This document shows positions 1-14,200 of a stretch of DNA of 64,000 nucleotides, piece after piece (position 1 is the stretch's first letter; the number at the start of each line of letters is the position of its first letter). Below the pieces are notes generated by a model that ran no database searches, was not told the DNA's origin, and worked only from the letters and a program-made list of their open reading frames with translations. The stretch is taken from NCBI RefSeq assembly GCF_001649575.2, contig NC_051441.1, positions 10,674,358 through 10,738,357 of the forward strand. The letters are read 5' to 3'. Both the position numbers and the translations under genes were made by a program. Source of the stretch: Kryptolebias marmoratus (taxonomy: Eukaryota > Chordata > Actinopteri > Cyprinodontiformes > Rivulidae).

Positions 1-3000
1 TTAGACTAATAGTTCATGCTTCTTTACTAGGTAGTTGAGAGATCTGCTGTTTTTTTATTAGTGTCTGTCTGCAAACCTGCCTGATAATTATCAGTTCTTC
101 TTAAAAACAAACCTGGTAAAATATGAGCTGCATTTCTTTGTCTTAGTTTAAAGTAGGAAAAACATATTAACAGTGTCATGTAATACTTGATCAAGGGTGC
201 AGCTGAATGACTTTAGATTTTCTGTGTGGAGTGGGTGTGCATGCTGTAGAGCGAGAACAAGAGAACATTGCAGAAACGAAAAGGGTCAGATGACAGAAAC
301 GGTTGGTCCATCTGTTGTCAAAACTCAAAAGAGCAGCGACAAGGTTTGTTGCACTGAATGGCTCACACAGGAGGCGCTGCATTATTCTCTGTTTCTCTTC
401 ATACAGACTGCTGCAGCAGGCTTCTGAATCGGTCATACACAAATAATTTATATTTAGGCAAGAATAGAAGGGAAATAAATGCTTTAATTTTTCAGCTCTA
501 TTCTCTTGATTTTAAATTTCTGACCTAACATCAGAACCTAATGTGCAGCATGATCATTTTTTCCACGTCCTTATCTTAAATCACTACACACACCGCCACA
601 AAATTGGTCTAGAGCTTTGAACCATTTTAAATTTTGTGGTTAAAAAAATAACAGCCTGTTTGACGTGTGTAGGGTCTGAGAATGTAGCTCCACCACCTCC
701 AGGGAAACGGGCTGGCTACACCCACTTCTCAGTGAAATCAGGTGTATGTCTGCATGTGTGTATGTGTGGTGTGTGTTGAGTGTTGCTCCACACTGATAGA
801 GCCTTCATAATTTATGAAAGTGGAAGTGGGTCAGTGGGGCTGGGGCTGGCAATCTTGTTTTTTCGCCTTGTAAGTATTATTTGAATCATAATAGTAGGAA
901 GTACTGATCGAGTTAAATAAGCTCTTTAGTATTTGAAGTTATTTATCTGAACCTATTAACTGTGTGGTTTGAAAAAAGTGTAATTCTGCAAGAGTAGACT
1001 GTATAAAATACAGTTTAAAGTTGCAGTTCAGTCTGTTGTGTCTCAGTTGGACAGTTGTTAGTTGTAGGACACACCCTGCTGTCACAGTTGTTTTCTCACG
1101 TGCTTCGAGCATGCTTTAGTACATGCACCGCTGGCCAAGTGGCAAGCAAACGACAACAGCTGGGATTTGGAGAGATGGTACCCTTTTCTTTAGTTATTTC
1201 ATTTGACTTTTTGTTTCTGTTGCATTTCAAGTTGACTTAAAAAGAGAAATTTTAAACCGCCTGATGCACTTAAATGCATCAGATGAGATGCGGACTGTTG
1301 CAGGTTCACCTTGCTTGTTTTCATTTGTGTCAAATCCATCTAACGAATGTGTCCATGTTTATCTACTGATCAGTTTTTCTGAACAACCCCAGCAACATGC
1401 TCATAGACTGCAGTGGTGCAGTGGACACTACTTATAGAACACAGCAGGAAGGAAGTGCTGCTAGTAGGAGGGAAAATGAGTCTGGGTGGGAAGGATCCTA
1501 ATCTTTCCCACCCAGAGATGGTTGGAAAGAAATTTTAAAGACTCTGCTTGATCCAAAAGTCACTATTCATGGCCACTGATAAATATAGGCTTCGGTATTT
1601 CAGGGAAAAAAGACTTTCCCCACTCAGGAGCTCTCTGAGGAAACAGGAAGGAAGTGGGTGTTTGTGCTCTGTCCTGTTTATCACACAGATTTTCCAAAAG
1701 CTAAATGTCAAAAAGCAAACACATATTTTCAGAGCCCTCTTTGGATTCTCTTAGCTAAATTGCAACATCTCATCAGTCTGAAATGTTTTACTGTTGGAAC
1801 AGATCGAATCAAGTGTCAGCTTGCAAAATTTCCAAGCTTAGAGATGTTACAGATGGCAGTAAAAATCCAACTTCTCACTGAAAGCTGTGTACTTTTGTCA
1901 ACTTTGGTTAAATTAAGTATGTACTTTTAAAATGATTTAACCTAATATCTTAATACATGGCGCATGCCCGGTGCAGAAGCTTAGAGGTGTTATTCTGTCG
2001 AATAAATTACCATTTTTGCTCTTTCTCCCCTCAGGAAGCAAAACTTATCCTGTTGTGTTTATGTTTGCATGTGAAGTTAAAGATTTTCTGGCAAGCTTTG
2101 ACTAAACGTTTGTACCCACATTTGTGGTTTTGACTCTGAAATTTACAACCCACATGGTTCCTATAATCTCAATCTAAAATGTGTGTGTGTGTGTGTCTCA
2201 CAAATGGTAGCCAGAGTTTTTAGTGTAAGTGTGTTATATAACTGAGATGACTGCTGTAGCCTAACGAATAGCCAAAGCTTTAGGATTTAGCAGCATTTAT
2301 CAACAGAATTTTTTATCTTCTTCTTGTATAATGTTATCAATTTGTCTGCAGATGTTTTAAGGAAAAACATACCATGTCTAAAGTTTGAGGGTTTTTTTTC
2401 ATACACTATATAAAGCCGGTAGTATGCTTACAATTATGAGGTTGATCCCTAACATTGTTTGTGCCTGAAGTTATTTTACTGGAGTTAGTTTTTGAAGAAA
2501 GATATTCTGTCGTTGGATAAACCTACTGCGAGAGTGTAGTTTTACACAGCACAAGTCTCAGATATTTCTAGAAATGATTTGACTGAGACAATTTTGTTTT
2601 GGTTTGCATTTAAAGAAGCAACAATAAAAAATGGATCAGTAGTGACAGAAGTATCAGATCTTTTAAATGGAGATTTAAGAAAGCAAATTTTACTAAAACT
2701 TACATAAAGTTAAATTAATATTACACAAAATAAACATTGATTTGGCTCTGACAGAAATCAGCATTTAAAAAAAATATTAGTTTCAGTTTTTATGGCAACT
2801 GCTGTGAAAAACTGAACATCTTTTGGGTTTTTTCACGGTACTTTGTCTTGATGAGCTGGTGAACAGATGTTCCTCATCAGCAGCTGCTTTCACTTCACTG
2901 ACAGATACTTTCTCAACGATGTGAACACACTGATCACATTAGATCAATGGCTGAGATCCAGTCACTGGGGAGAAAAACTGATTGGAGCGTTTGATGCTGT

Positions 3001-5240
3001 TGTAGTTGTGGTAGAGGTAGAATGAATTTGATTAGTCTCTTAATACTATCACATATTACTTAAAAATGCTGAAAATATTTGAGTTTGTCCTCAAATGGTT
3101 ATAATAGTAAGTAGGTTAGATAATCAGTATAATCACTTGATCACCTAGATGTTTTATTGCTTGACTTTTGATTTTTCATTGATGACACACTGCTTTTCTC
3201 ATTAATTAATGTATCTGATGATTACTTTAAATACAAAATTAAATTGGAAAAAAAAAAGATTGGTGTTGTGAGAAAAGTCTAAGAAAACAGCCAAAATAAT
3301 CGCTGTTGTATAAGAACGTCTTTTTCCCTTGTGCTGAATTTGTCCAGCTCTTTGTGTGTCTTATTTACTCTTCCGTGTCCATTTCTATTTATATCATTTA
3401 ATGTGGGCTGTGAGAGCCGCTGAGGAAGGAATGACACACATATCAGTTCAGATACCCTGATCAAATGAACGGTTTGTAAACTAATTAAAGATTGCTTAGA
3501 GCTTTTAAAAAAGAGAAACTGAGATTAAAACATTAGCTAGATTTCTAATATTGTTTTAATCTGTTAAAGTGGGTGGTGGTTGTCATCATTTTAGAGGACA
3601 CAGGTTTTGTTTTTAGGAACTTAAATGGAAGAATGTGTTGATCAGTAAAATACTTTTATGTTCCCTAAGTAGAGCAGAAGATTATAATAATGTTTGTGTA
3701 TGGCTGCAGGCGACGCAGACAGACATATTTGTTTATTCTGCCCTGCCCTCCACACCTCTGGCTCGGTGACACACACAACTCTTTGATATTACTACTGAAA
3801 TGTGGGATTTTACAAACCTAGATGAACACGGTTGCTTTGTCTCAGGATGAAACTCGGACACTTGCATCGTCCTCTGCAGTTTTCACCGCAGACCAGACAA
3901 ACTGGATTAACTTCTTTTAGGCTCATTCGAGCCTCTGGGATTAAGATGTGTGAGATAACTTGTTAAAAAAGTAATTCTGTTTCTCCCTTAAAACTCTCTT
4001 TTAATATTTGAATTTCAAATTTATGCAAAATAAGCAGTGACAGGATGTCAAAAAAATTTTGTTGACACTGCCTGTACTGTTTTTTTTTTGTTTGTGTTTT
4101 CATTTTAAGCTTATATCAGTATTTCTTGGTAAAAGCTTGGCAGAAGGTAAATTTCAGATCATTTGGAGAGGAAAAGAAACTGCACTGTTTCTGTTTTCAG
4201 ATGAGTCAGTTGGTTCAGCAGGCAGGAGGTAGACTCGGGACAAAAGCACATAATTGGCTCTCACAGGGAGTGTGTAATCCTCAGGTTTTAGAGACACATA
4301 CATACATTCACTGTACAGCTCATAGATTTCTACGGTAAGATATGGTGCTGTGTGCAGGATATTGCTATCACCGTGCAAAACTACTCATACTATAAAACTG
4401 ATAGCTAGTGTGTACACAGCAATGTTCATTTCAGGTGTGTAACAATAAGTATATTCTCTGTATTCTGATAAAAAGCTACTTGCAGTATCCACCCTCTTAG
4501 TCTGAATGCAGACCAAAGCAATTTATTGTTGTGACAACAGTTGTAAGCAATGCATGTATGAAAACAACTCTGATGTTACCATTACAGTAAAAGAAAACAA
4601 GATTTTTATTTTTATTTTTAACCATAGTTTGTTTCGACCAGCTAAGAGAAACTATAATAGCCGGTAGAGAAATGTTGCAGAAGCTTGTGGGTTAGCTGTT
4701 AGTCATGTGTACGTGCTGCTCTGCCAGGTGGGTGTGGTCCTGTGAGTCACAGTAAAGCATGGCAAAAAATTTACATGGTGTGTTTCCACTTAACTTTGGT
4801 TTGGAATTTCTTGTTTTATTTTTCCATTTTACTTGCATGCTTGACGCTGTTTACTTGTTACATTTATTCAGTTTTACTCTCAGAAACAAACTGTGCCTGT
4901 TCTGTGGTCTTTTCTCTCTCTCATGTGAGTGAGTCATTTCCTGTGAGGAACGCTGCCCAGTGCAGGGAACAGCAGTGTCACAACTATAAAAAACTGTTTG
5001 TTTTCATTTTAAAAAAAAAGTCCTCCCCGAACATTAAGATGAGGAACCAGTACAAAAGTGCAGGACATGTCTCTCTTAGTATTGATTTTTGGTTTAAGCT
5101 TAAGGCACGTCATGTTTGTCTTTAAATGCATATTAGTACATTTCCTCTAATTTGTCAGGCTGTACTTCATGTCACTGTACTCTGCTTCTAACTTTTTTTT
5201 TCTCTTTTTGTTCTTTTGTTTTTTCTCCCTCCTTCCTTAG
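1..5240 (+). other. SUN1: Non-coding DNA upstream of the first SUN1 exon seen (5' intron or flank)
   Basis: This stretch is AT-rich with many poly-T and poly-A runs. I found no exon in it that matches a known protein. The first SUN1 exon at 5241 begins with the third base of a codon, so at least one coding exon must lie upstream if the long isoform exists. I looked for the short N-terminal exon typical of SUN1 (Met-Asp-Phe-Ser-Arg start) and did not find it. The interval is therefore probably a 5' intron. It holds a perfect 12-bp inverted repeat at 1481-1516 and a short GT run near 2180. Confidence 0.5.
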
Positions 5241-8200
5241 TTCCAGTTACTCCACTGCAGCATTAGAGTTTGAGAAGGAGCACCAGATCGCTCCTGTTTA
5301 CGAGTCACCCAGGATGTCAAGGCGGAGTTTGCGTCTGCAGAGCGGTGCCACTCATTATGGCAGCGAGAGCTTGGCGGATCACTCCCAGAACCACAGCAGC
5401 AGCTACAGCACCACCAGGAGAGAGACACGGTGAGTCGAGCTATAAACACTTTCTCTCCAACTCAAATCACTGCTAACAGGCTCAAACAGATTTATCAGAG
5501 CTCCCATGACATCCATAAATATTAAGTTCATGAACTAATAATTTATTTTTCTTTTTTTTGCATTAAATTCTTACATAATCAGTCCTTAAAAACTGGAAAG
5601 TTACTGAGATAATCAGGGAGGGAGCACATTCAGGAGCTAAGAGGAACACAGCTGATTATATTTGCTTAAAATAGAAGCACAAATGAGAGAAGTTTGGGTT
5701 ACATGATGTTGGTGGGAATAACTTTAATTTCGGTATTTAATTTGTAATAACCATTTGAAGTTTGGTGTATTTAGCTCACTGCTTTGGTATATATATTACA
5801 GTTTTTTAGTACCTCTGTCTGCCTTTTAAAAGAGACTAATTTAAACAGCCATTTTCTTTGTGAGAGCTGTAGGATTTTATTGTTTAATATTTATAATTAT
5901 CCATTTGCAATTCAGTGTATGTGCATTCACAACAACATACCTCTACTCCAAACCTCCCAAAGCTCACGTGTCCTATCTGCGTTTTCCCAGGACGTCTCGG
6001 AGAAGAAGGCAGCAGTCCAGCTCCCTGTCTTTATCCCTGAGCCAAATCGCTACTCCGAGACAAACTCTGTCCTTCTCTGATGCTAGTACCCCGATTGACA
6101 ACAGCAGAAGAATTCAGGAGAGCAACAGAATGTCTGAGGTCTCTCAGGTCGCGTCAGCTTATGACCAGTCCCACCCGAGACAACGCAAAGTCACCACGAC
6201 TGTTACGACTACTACGTTTGATGGACAGTGGGGTCAGTTGACGCTATCGCAAAAGTCTCTTTGCACAAAGTTTTCAAGATAATTTCTCTGCAGGCTTTGA
6301 TGTGCAACTAAACTTTCCTTCTGAAAACTGAAGAAATATTCCCTTTAACATTTGTATTTATTTTGTCAGGTATCAAATTATTAGATTTAATGTTTCGACA
6401 ATTGCTCAAGCCTGTTTTACTCTTTTTGCATTATTGAGTTTTGTGAAATATTTGTGATCCACCTTTAAATTTCAGTCATTAACTGCTGTCTAATAACTAA
6501 CAAAAGCTGTTTCTAAATGGGAGTTTCATTAAAATGAAATGAAACTGAAGATCTACATGGGATTACTAAATATGTTATGATAAAATTATTGGTTCAGTTA
6601 AGTCAAACCTGTGTAATTTAAAAACAAAGTCAATTAAAACATGTTGAAGCAAACTGTAGTATAGTTTAGTAGCAGCTAATTTGGCTGCCTATACAGTATG
6701 TTTTAGTAAATATATCCCAAAAATATGTATGTACAGTAATTAAATTGGGTTTAATTTCAAAATAAATGCCTGTATTTACTGCTGTTGTGTGTTTATCAAG
6801 TTGGCTTTTTTCCCTTACAAGTTTTTTTATTATTCTAAATATTTAATATTTTTCCTGTTTTCTCCAATGTTTGTGGATAAATGGCTTTACTATGTTCTTC
6901 TTCTATCTCCTCTCAGGGCAGATTTCCAGCCACAGTTCATCAGGCGTAAACGGTGACGCCAGCACGTCAAAGTCTCACACGTCACTCGCGAATGGTTACA
7001 TCTGCAAAGACTGCTCATTACATTCTCAAAAAACGGACTCCTTTATCACACAGTCTTCATCATCTCAAGCAACGGAGCTCTCCGCAGACGCTCCCTCCGC
7101 CTCATCTTCACCCATCACCAGTATTTATACCAGAGACAGGAGTCGGAAGAACAAGACAGGTGAAAAGTTCTTGAGACTGTCTGAAATGCAAAGTTGTTTT
7201 TCTTGATAAATGTTCAGCTTTTGGTCTGTAAGGTTAAAAGAAAATGTTTATTACTAAGCTGTTATACAGTGATGTGACTGTAATCAGTTTGTGTTTTCCT
7301 CCAGGTGTCTTGATGTTGGTGTGTAATTCGTGTGTGCGCTACAGTAAAAAAGCCCTGGAACCCATTGTGTCCCTCATCTCCCTTTTCTTCAGTAGTGTGG
7401 TCCGGTTGGGTTCTTGGGTCAAGAGCTCATCAGTAAAAGGTACACAGAGATGTTCTTTGCCCACCATTTACTTATCAGTTCCATAGAGATTTTAGCTGCT
7501 TATCTGAAACCTCGTTGCCATCCCGATTTCTGCCAGAGCAGCATTCTCATCATCATTGTGTGTTTTGTTTTACATTACAGCTAATCTTTTTCCTTTAATA
7601 AAGCTTTTTTCCTGGTATTTGATCACTCATTGCTTCCTCTTTTTCTTCTCTCAGGTTTTTCTTTTAGGGAATTTATTTATCAGTAACATCACTTCCTCCT
7701 TAAAATAGTCTAATTGCAATATTTTTTTTTTTCAGCTGTTTGTCTCTAGCTGTGAACCAAGTTTCAGTCTGACTAACAGTGCTCTTATGGACAGGTGTGT
7801 CAGCAGGTTCCCTAGCATCATTTTGGGACTCAGTGAGAAAAGCAGCATCCTTGAGTATGTCCAAACTTTGGCTGTTTAAGCAGACTGCTTCCCACAGGAC
7901 GACGGGCTCCAAGGCTGTTGGCTCTGAAGGACAAGGTACCTGCTGTCGTTACAAGGGGGAAAAAGCTCACAGCTCCTGGCATCTGCTGCTGTTCTTCATG
8001 AAATTCCTTTCATTTATAAACTCTTACAGTCTTTTTTTAATGATATAAGATTAAGACTCAGTCTTTCTCACAAAGTGGGAGTGCCTTTGAACAGTCTCAC
8101 TCTTTCAGCATTTCTCTTTTAATTCACCCACCTTTCACTTTCAGCCTTTCTCTTCTTCTATTTCTGAATGAGGAAGTATACTAGAAACAAAATAAACACC

Positions 8201-11200
8201 CAAACCAGTATTTCGATTCCTTTTTTTTAAATGATGTTGTGACAGCACATATGCACCTAAATGAGCCTCCTTCACTCCCACCTCTTAGTTAGTCAGCATT
8301 TTGAATTATCCCCTAAAATGTGCAGTGAGTAAAAAAGATGGTTTGGTCTAACTTGTAAAAGGGTATTTCTTTTATTCCAGTATACTTCTGATCCAGTGTG
8401 TTTTTGTAGTCGTTTTCTTCACAGCTGCAGGGGGTTATTTGCTGTGACGCATGGCTTTCTCTACTCATTTTTTATTCCCGTTTCTTGCAGGTGCTGGTTT
8501 TATGTCTCTCTGTATTTTCATTCTCACTCATTAAGACCTACATGCTCTCCTTTTACACTGGTGGCGTGCATTTTCTCATCTTTGTCATCTACCTTGATTT
8601 TTATCATGACGCTCCAACACAAATTTATTTGTTATTCAAATAAATCTTTTATTTATGTGTTGCAGCTCACTCGAGTTTCTGTGGAAGCATGAATGTGAAG
8701 GATCTGGTGACAGAAGAGACGTCACATCTTAATCTCAATGGTTCCCTGTGTAAGTACCCACAAAAGCTCTCCTTCACTCATGATAAATTGCCTTCGTGTG
8801 TTGCTATGATTGACAGAGTCAATGATATGCACACCCTGAGTCACGATGTGTGGGCAGAGGTTGTGTGAACTGCTTTAACTAGTCAGCAGTCTGTTGACCG
8901 TTGTGAGCTGCAGATGATTCTTTTAGCCCAGCATGCAAGAAAAACCTCCTGCAGGGGTGTAGTTCTACGCCACATAAGAATCAGTTTTGACAGATATTAT
9001 TTAAAAATGTATTTTTGTTTTGAAAGTACCAAAACATAAAAAGATTTTTTTTAAATAGAGAATTAAATAAAACGAACGTTACTATAAAACTTAAATAAGT
9101 TTAAATGAAAATGACATTAAGATAGACATCACTTTGACTCTGACAATAATCATTTTTATTGTTTAATTAGTGAATTGTTATTGTAAATCTGAAAGAGTGA
9201 TAAATTTTAAACATTAAACAATGAAGTAAAGAGAAAAAATGTTGAAAATGAGACGGAGAAACAGTGAATGGTGATTTTATTTCCCATTATGCTTCCCATT
9301 GCATGTTATTGCAGAATATGCATGCCAGGAACCTTATATATATAATTTTATTAATGTTTCCTCATTTAAGTTTTAGTGCTGATAATTTGAAAAACTAACA
9401 TTAATCTGTTTTTTATTTCAATCTGAATGAGTGTATTTGCTCAGCCTTTTCCTTTCGTTCTGCTTGCTGCTCATTATTTGGGCACACAGGTGATGACTGT
9501 AAAGGGAAGCAGTACTCTGAGACACACACCGTCGTCCTCACTCAGTCCTCCAGGTCAAAGCGCCTGCTGGGGGTGCTGTGGAGCATCTTAGCTTTTGCAG
9601 GTTAACACTTTAATTGCTGATCACATCTTTATTAATACACTTTTATGTGTATGTTGTGTTTATATGTTTGTCATTTAAAATAGTTTGAGCTGTAGTTGCG
9701 TCTCTAACGTTACCTTCTCTGATTTTTGTCTCCAGGTGCGTGCCTCTTGCTGCCGGTCCACGGTGTGGTGAGGACAGGTAAAGTATTGGGTTCAGGAGTT
9801 GGAGCAGTAGCTCAGAGGTTTGTCTCATTCCTCTGGATGCTCCTGGCATCTCCAGGTTAGTGTTGAATTTTTTTTTTCTCATTTTCCAATTAATGTGCAC
9901 CATTTTCCTTACTCTGTTCTTGTGATTATTTTTATTTATTTATATGGTTTTGTCCTTTGTTTGTCCAGTGAAAGCATGCAAAGGACTGCTGTGGTTTCTT
10001 GCAAGAGGATGGTATCAGCTCGTGTCCCTCATGTCTCTCCTCAATGTCTTCTTCCTAACTCAGTAAGACCCCTAGTTTTTTTATCCTAAACACAGCAATA
10101 CATAGTTAAACCTTAAATTATTTTCTTTATTTAGAATGAACATTCATAATGTGCATATTTGTTTATAGAAGGAATAATTACATATGACAGTATTAAGGTG
10201 GTTTCTTTTCCAGATAATTGTTGTATGAACCTATTTTTACTTTATATTTAGTTTCAACTTCATGTCCAGCCTCTTTGTTCTGATTTGTACCCATCTCTCT
10301 ATTAACATTCATTTTAGACATTTTAATAAAGTGAATTGCAGTTGGGGAGTCCAAAACACTGAAGATAAATTAGGTTGACTTTATATTTATCCTGTTGGCA
10401 AACATAAAAGAATATTGTTGTTCTGTATTTGCTTTATCTGTGTATCTGATAAAATTGTATCACAAGTTAAACTATTGTTATTTTATGGGTTCAAATTGAG
10501 TGCAGTCACAAAAATATTTAGGTAATGTACAACATTTAAGGTGAAATTCACAAATGGCCATCAAAAGTTTTAGTTACATTGTCAGTAAAGGCAGATTTTA
10601 CAGTCTATCACAACATTTCTTTTTTGAATAATTCATTATTAGTTTAAAAATGTTGATAATTGAGCATTTTATAATCATATTACTTGTTTTCCTTCAGGAT
10701 TTTTTAAATAAACTTTTTTTAATCAATATGTACTTCTGCCAGTTGTATATAATCTGATCTGTTTGTGTTTCTGTGTTTCAGATGCTTTCCCAGACTCTGG
10801 AAGCTCCTGTTGCTACTTTTACCCCTTTTACTCCTCCTACGTAAGTTTGTTAGAACTTGTACTGGTCCTGTTTTCTTGCAGATGCAACCTATTTACTGTA
10901 GTGAGTTCATGTAGAGGAAAATTTGTCAGTGTGGAAGCTGTAAATGATATAACCGGCACATATCTCTGGAGTATGCTGCAAATTCAGCAGTAAATTTAGG
11001 TCAGCCTTTACAAGGCTCCTCTGTTATTCAAACCTGCTCAGATACAAAGCTCTGGGTTTTTTTTCTATTGAAGCATTTTATGCTTAAAGAAATATACGTA
11101 GAAGTGGAAAATGTTTATATTTATAAAGTATTTCAATCTTACATCTTGAGTTTGTTATGAATGAACATATAGCACTTGAGTAAGGTTTAAGTTGATATTC

Positions 11201-14200
11201 TGTTTTCTGTCTGCAGTTTTGTGGTGGTGGGGTCCGTCCACTGCTGCCCTGTTTGCCTACCTCCCGGTTGTAAACCTAACCGAGTGGCATTCTGCATCTC
11301 CCTTCACCTACCTGTCCAACTTGGTGGCTCTTCCAGCTGCTGTCCCTGTATCAGAATCTGAAGTGAAGCAGACTCCAGCCACCCCAGTCTCACATGCAAC
11401 AGTAAGCAGTAGCTCTGACGGAGAAAACTTATTAAAGAATGTCTGTTCTTCAGTTTAATAAAGTCAAGAGAAATGCAAGGCTGACTCTGACCTTCTTTCC
11501 ATCTTTTCCACACTTTACTCCTCAGACAATCTTTCCCCCTGTGGCTGTCTCTGGTGTGGATTTGGAGCGTCTTGAGCGTATCGAGAGCCAGCTAGCGCTG
11601 CTGTGGGAGCGAGTCCAGCAAGGAGACAAGAAGCAGGATCAGCGTCACCAGGACATTTTGGGTCTCTACAGCACCCTGAGAGAGCAGCTGTCCACTCAGA
11701 CAGAAAGGGAGAGCTTGGAGGTGTGGGTGTCCTCTCAGTTGGAGCAGCAACTCGGCGTTCTGCGTGGAGAGCTGGAGCAGGAAAAGACACACACAGCACA
11801 GGTACATAGAGGTTCATAAACGTTTGGTCCGGACATTTTGATGCATTGACTTACTAAAGGGACATCTTGCTTTGAAGATTTAAATGCATCATGCTTCTTT
11901 TGCAGGGTGCAGAGCAGCAAAAGCAGCAACAAGAAAGTCAGGCAGCACGTCTGGCTGATTTAGAATTGTTGCTTAAGGCTTTGGCTACTAAGACTGAGGT
12001 ATGTAAAAAATACATATTTAGTGCATGTCTGCAGAAAACCCAGGAACTGTGACACGTTCTATTATCAATCAATAGTGGGTTTCTGAATGACACAAACAGA
12101 ATTTAAGTTTTTACTCTTTGTATTTTAGGTGATGCAGCACAAGCAGCAGCAGTATGAACACGAGAAGGAAAAAAGAGAAAAAGAGGTCATCACGTCAGCA
12201 GCAGACACAGCTCCTGTCAGGTACAGAAAGAAATTACTAAGCTCTCAAATTTATATGGCAATAGATTTTTGATTCTCTTTTTTTTTTAGACATAGCAGTA
12301 GCTTTTTGTGGGCAAGTTCTTGAACATTATTGTTGTTAACATGTGGTATTTTTTTTCAGTGTGGGTGTGAAGCAGGAGGACCATGATGCTTTGCTGGCGG
12401 AGGTGCAGAGACTTGAAGCAGAGCTGAGTAGAATCAGAGGAGACCTCCAGGGAGTTCTTGGATGCAAGGGTAAATGTGAGCAGCTGAATACACTGCAAGA
12501 GACGGTAAGTATCCCAAACGGTTTCTTAACTTTTTTGTAAATAGTAACCAATTAGGTTTTTTTAATTCATTATTGTTCTGTCTTATCCCTCTTTAGATAT
12601 CAGGTCAGGTGTCCTTACAGTTAAGGAAAGAGCTACAGGCTATGTTCTTTGGAGGCAGTGAATCAGGAGAGCAGCAGGGTCAGGTACCCGAGTCTCTGAT
12701 CCACTGGCTGTCTGAGCGCTATGTGAGCACACCCGACCTACAGGCAGCACTGGCCTCACTGGAGATGAGCATCCTAAGAAACATCTCGGAGCAGCTGGAG
12801 CTCAGCCGGGCTCAGACGCTGGGTGAAGCCGAGTCACAAACAAAAAACATTTTTCAGACAATAACTGGGACTGTCCGTCATGCTTCTACTGCTGAGGGAC
12901 TGACTGAAGAGGTACAAACACTACTATCAACATCATATTCACTGAGAATTTATATTTTAATCAAATATTATAAAATGAGTTATTTTTAATTCTTCTTTTG
13001 TGGTCTACACCCAAGCACGTGAAATTGATGGTCCACAATGCTCTGAAGTTGTACTCTCAGGACCGAACCGGCCTGGTGGACTACGCCCTGGAGTCTGGAG
13101 GTAAGAAAGAAACCTGCCCATCCTGAGTCTGTGTTCAGGTCAGTAGTTAACCCTGTAGTGGTTTAAAGGGATTAACAAAGTAGTTGTTCCATAACTCTGT
13201 AACTTATGTCTTATGCAACAAGGATGAAGGCATTTACAGGTTCAAGGACAACAGAGTATTACCTGCAGAACCTCAGCTTGTATTATCAGGCATGTTACTT
13301 CTGTCTGTTGGCCTGTTTGTGATAATCACAGCTGCCTTGTGCACTGAAATGTTCTTGTTGTTTGGTTGTGAAAATACTCTGTTAATTCAGTTCAATAGTT
13401 TGTAATGTGTCTTTGTGTGTGTTTTAAGGTGGCAGCATCCTCAGCACCCGCTGCTCTGAAACATACGAGACAAAGACAGCCCTCATGAGTCTGTTTGGTC
13501 TGCCTCTCTGGTACTTCTCCCAGTCTCCACGAGTCGTCATTCAGGTGAGCCTCACCGTCACATAACCAGAAAGAAGCTGTACTGATTATAGTGAGGTCTA
13601 ATACTCGCTCATTCAATAATAGTTGTGCACAGATAAAATCTGTTCAAGCCTCGACCTCTGGTCCAAAAGTAATTTCCTCCACTTCCCCTCCATCAGCCCG
13701 ATGTGTATCCTGGTAACTGCTGGGCGTTTAAAGGCTCCCAAGGTTATCTGGTAATCAGGCTGTCCCTGAGGATCCTGCCCACATCCTTCTGTGTGGAGCA
13801 CATCCCCAAGGCTCTTTCTCCAACTGGAAATATCACCAGTGCTCCACGCAACTTCACTGTCTTTGTAAGAAATACCAACACTGAGCTATTAAAGTCAAAT
13901 ATTAATCAAATCTAAGCATCAATGTCTGCTGATTTACTGACGTTTTTCATCTTTAGGGTCTTGATGATGAGTACCAAGAAGAGGGAAAGCTGCTGGGGCA
14001 CTACACATACGAAGAGGATGGTGAGGCACTGCAAATCTTCCCAGTTAAGGTAATTTTAGAGGAACTTGCTATCCCATTAGAGAAACTAAAGTCAATGTAG
14101 GTAAGAATTTGGTCAATCTTTCTTTTCTCATCTGTCAGGAGAAGAACGAGAAGTCCTTCCAGATCATCGAGGTTCGGGTCCTGTCTAACTGGGGTCATCC

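Noticed and set aside
4742..5125. 127-codon frame upstream of the first SUN1 exon
   Set aside because: It does not resemble the SUN1 N-terminus or any other family and is rich in codons from AT-rich intron sequence.
9774..9788. Internal GT after AGGACAG in a SUN1 exon as a splice donor
   Set aside because: The frame stays open past it and the following residues align with SUN1 (GAVAQ... to WMLLASP), so the exon continues to 9855.
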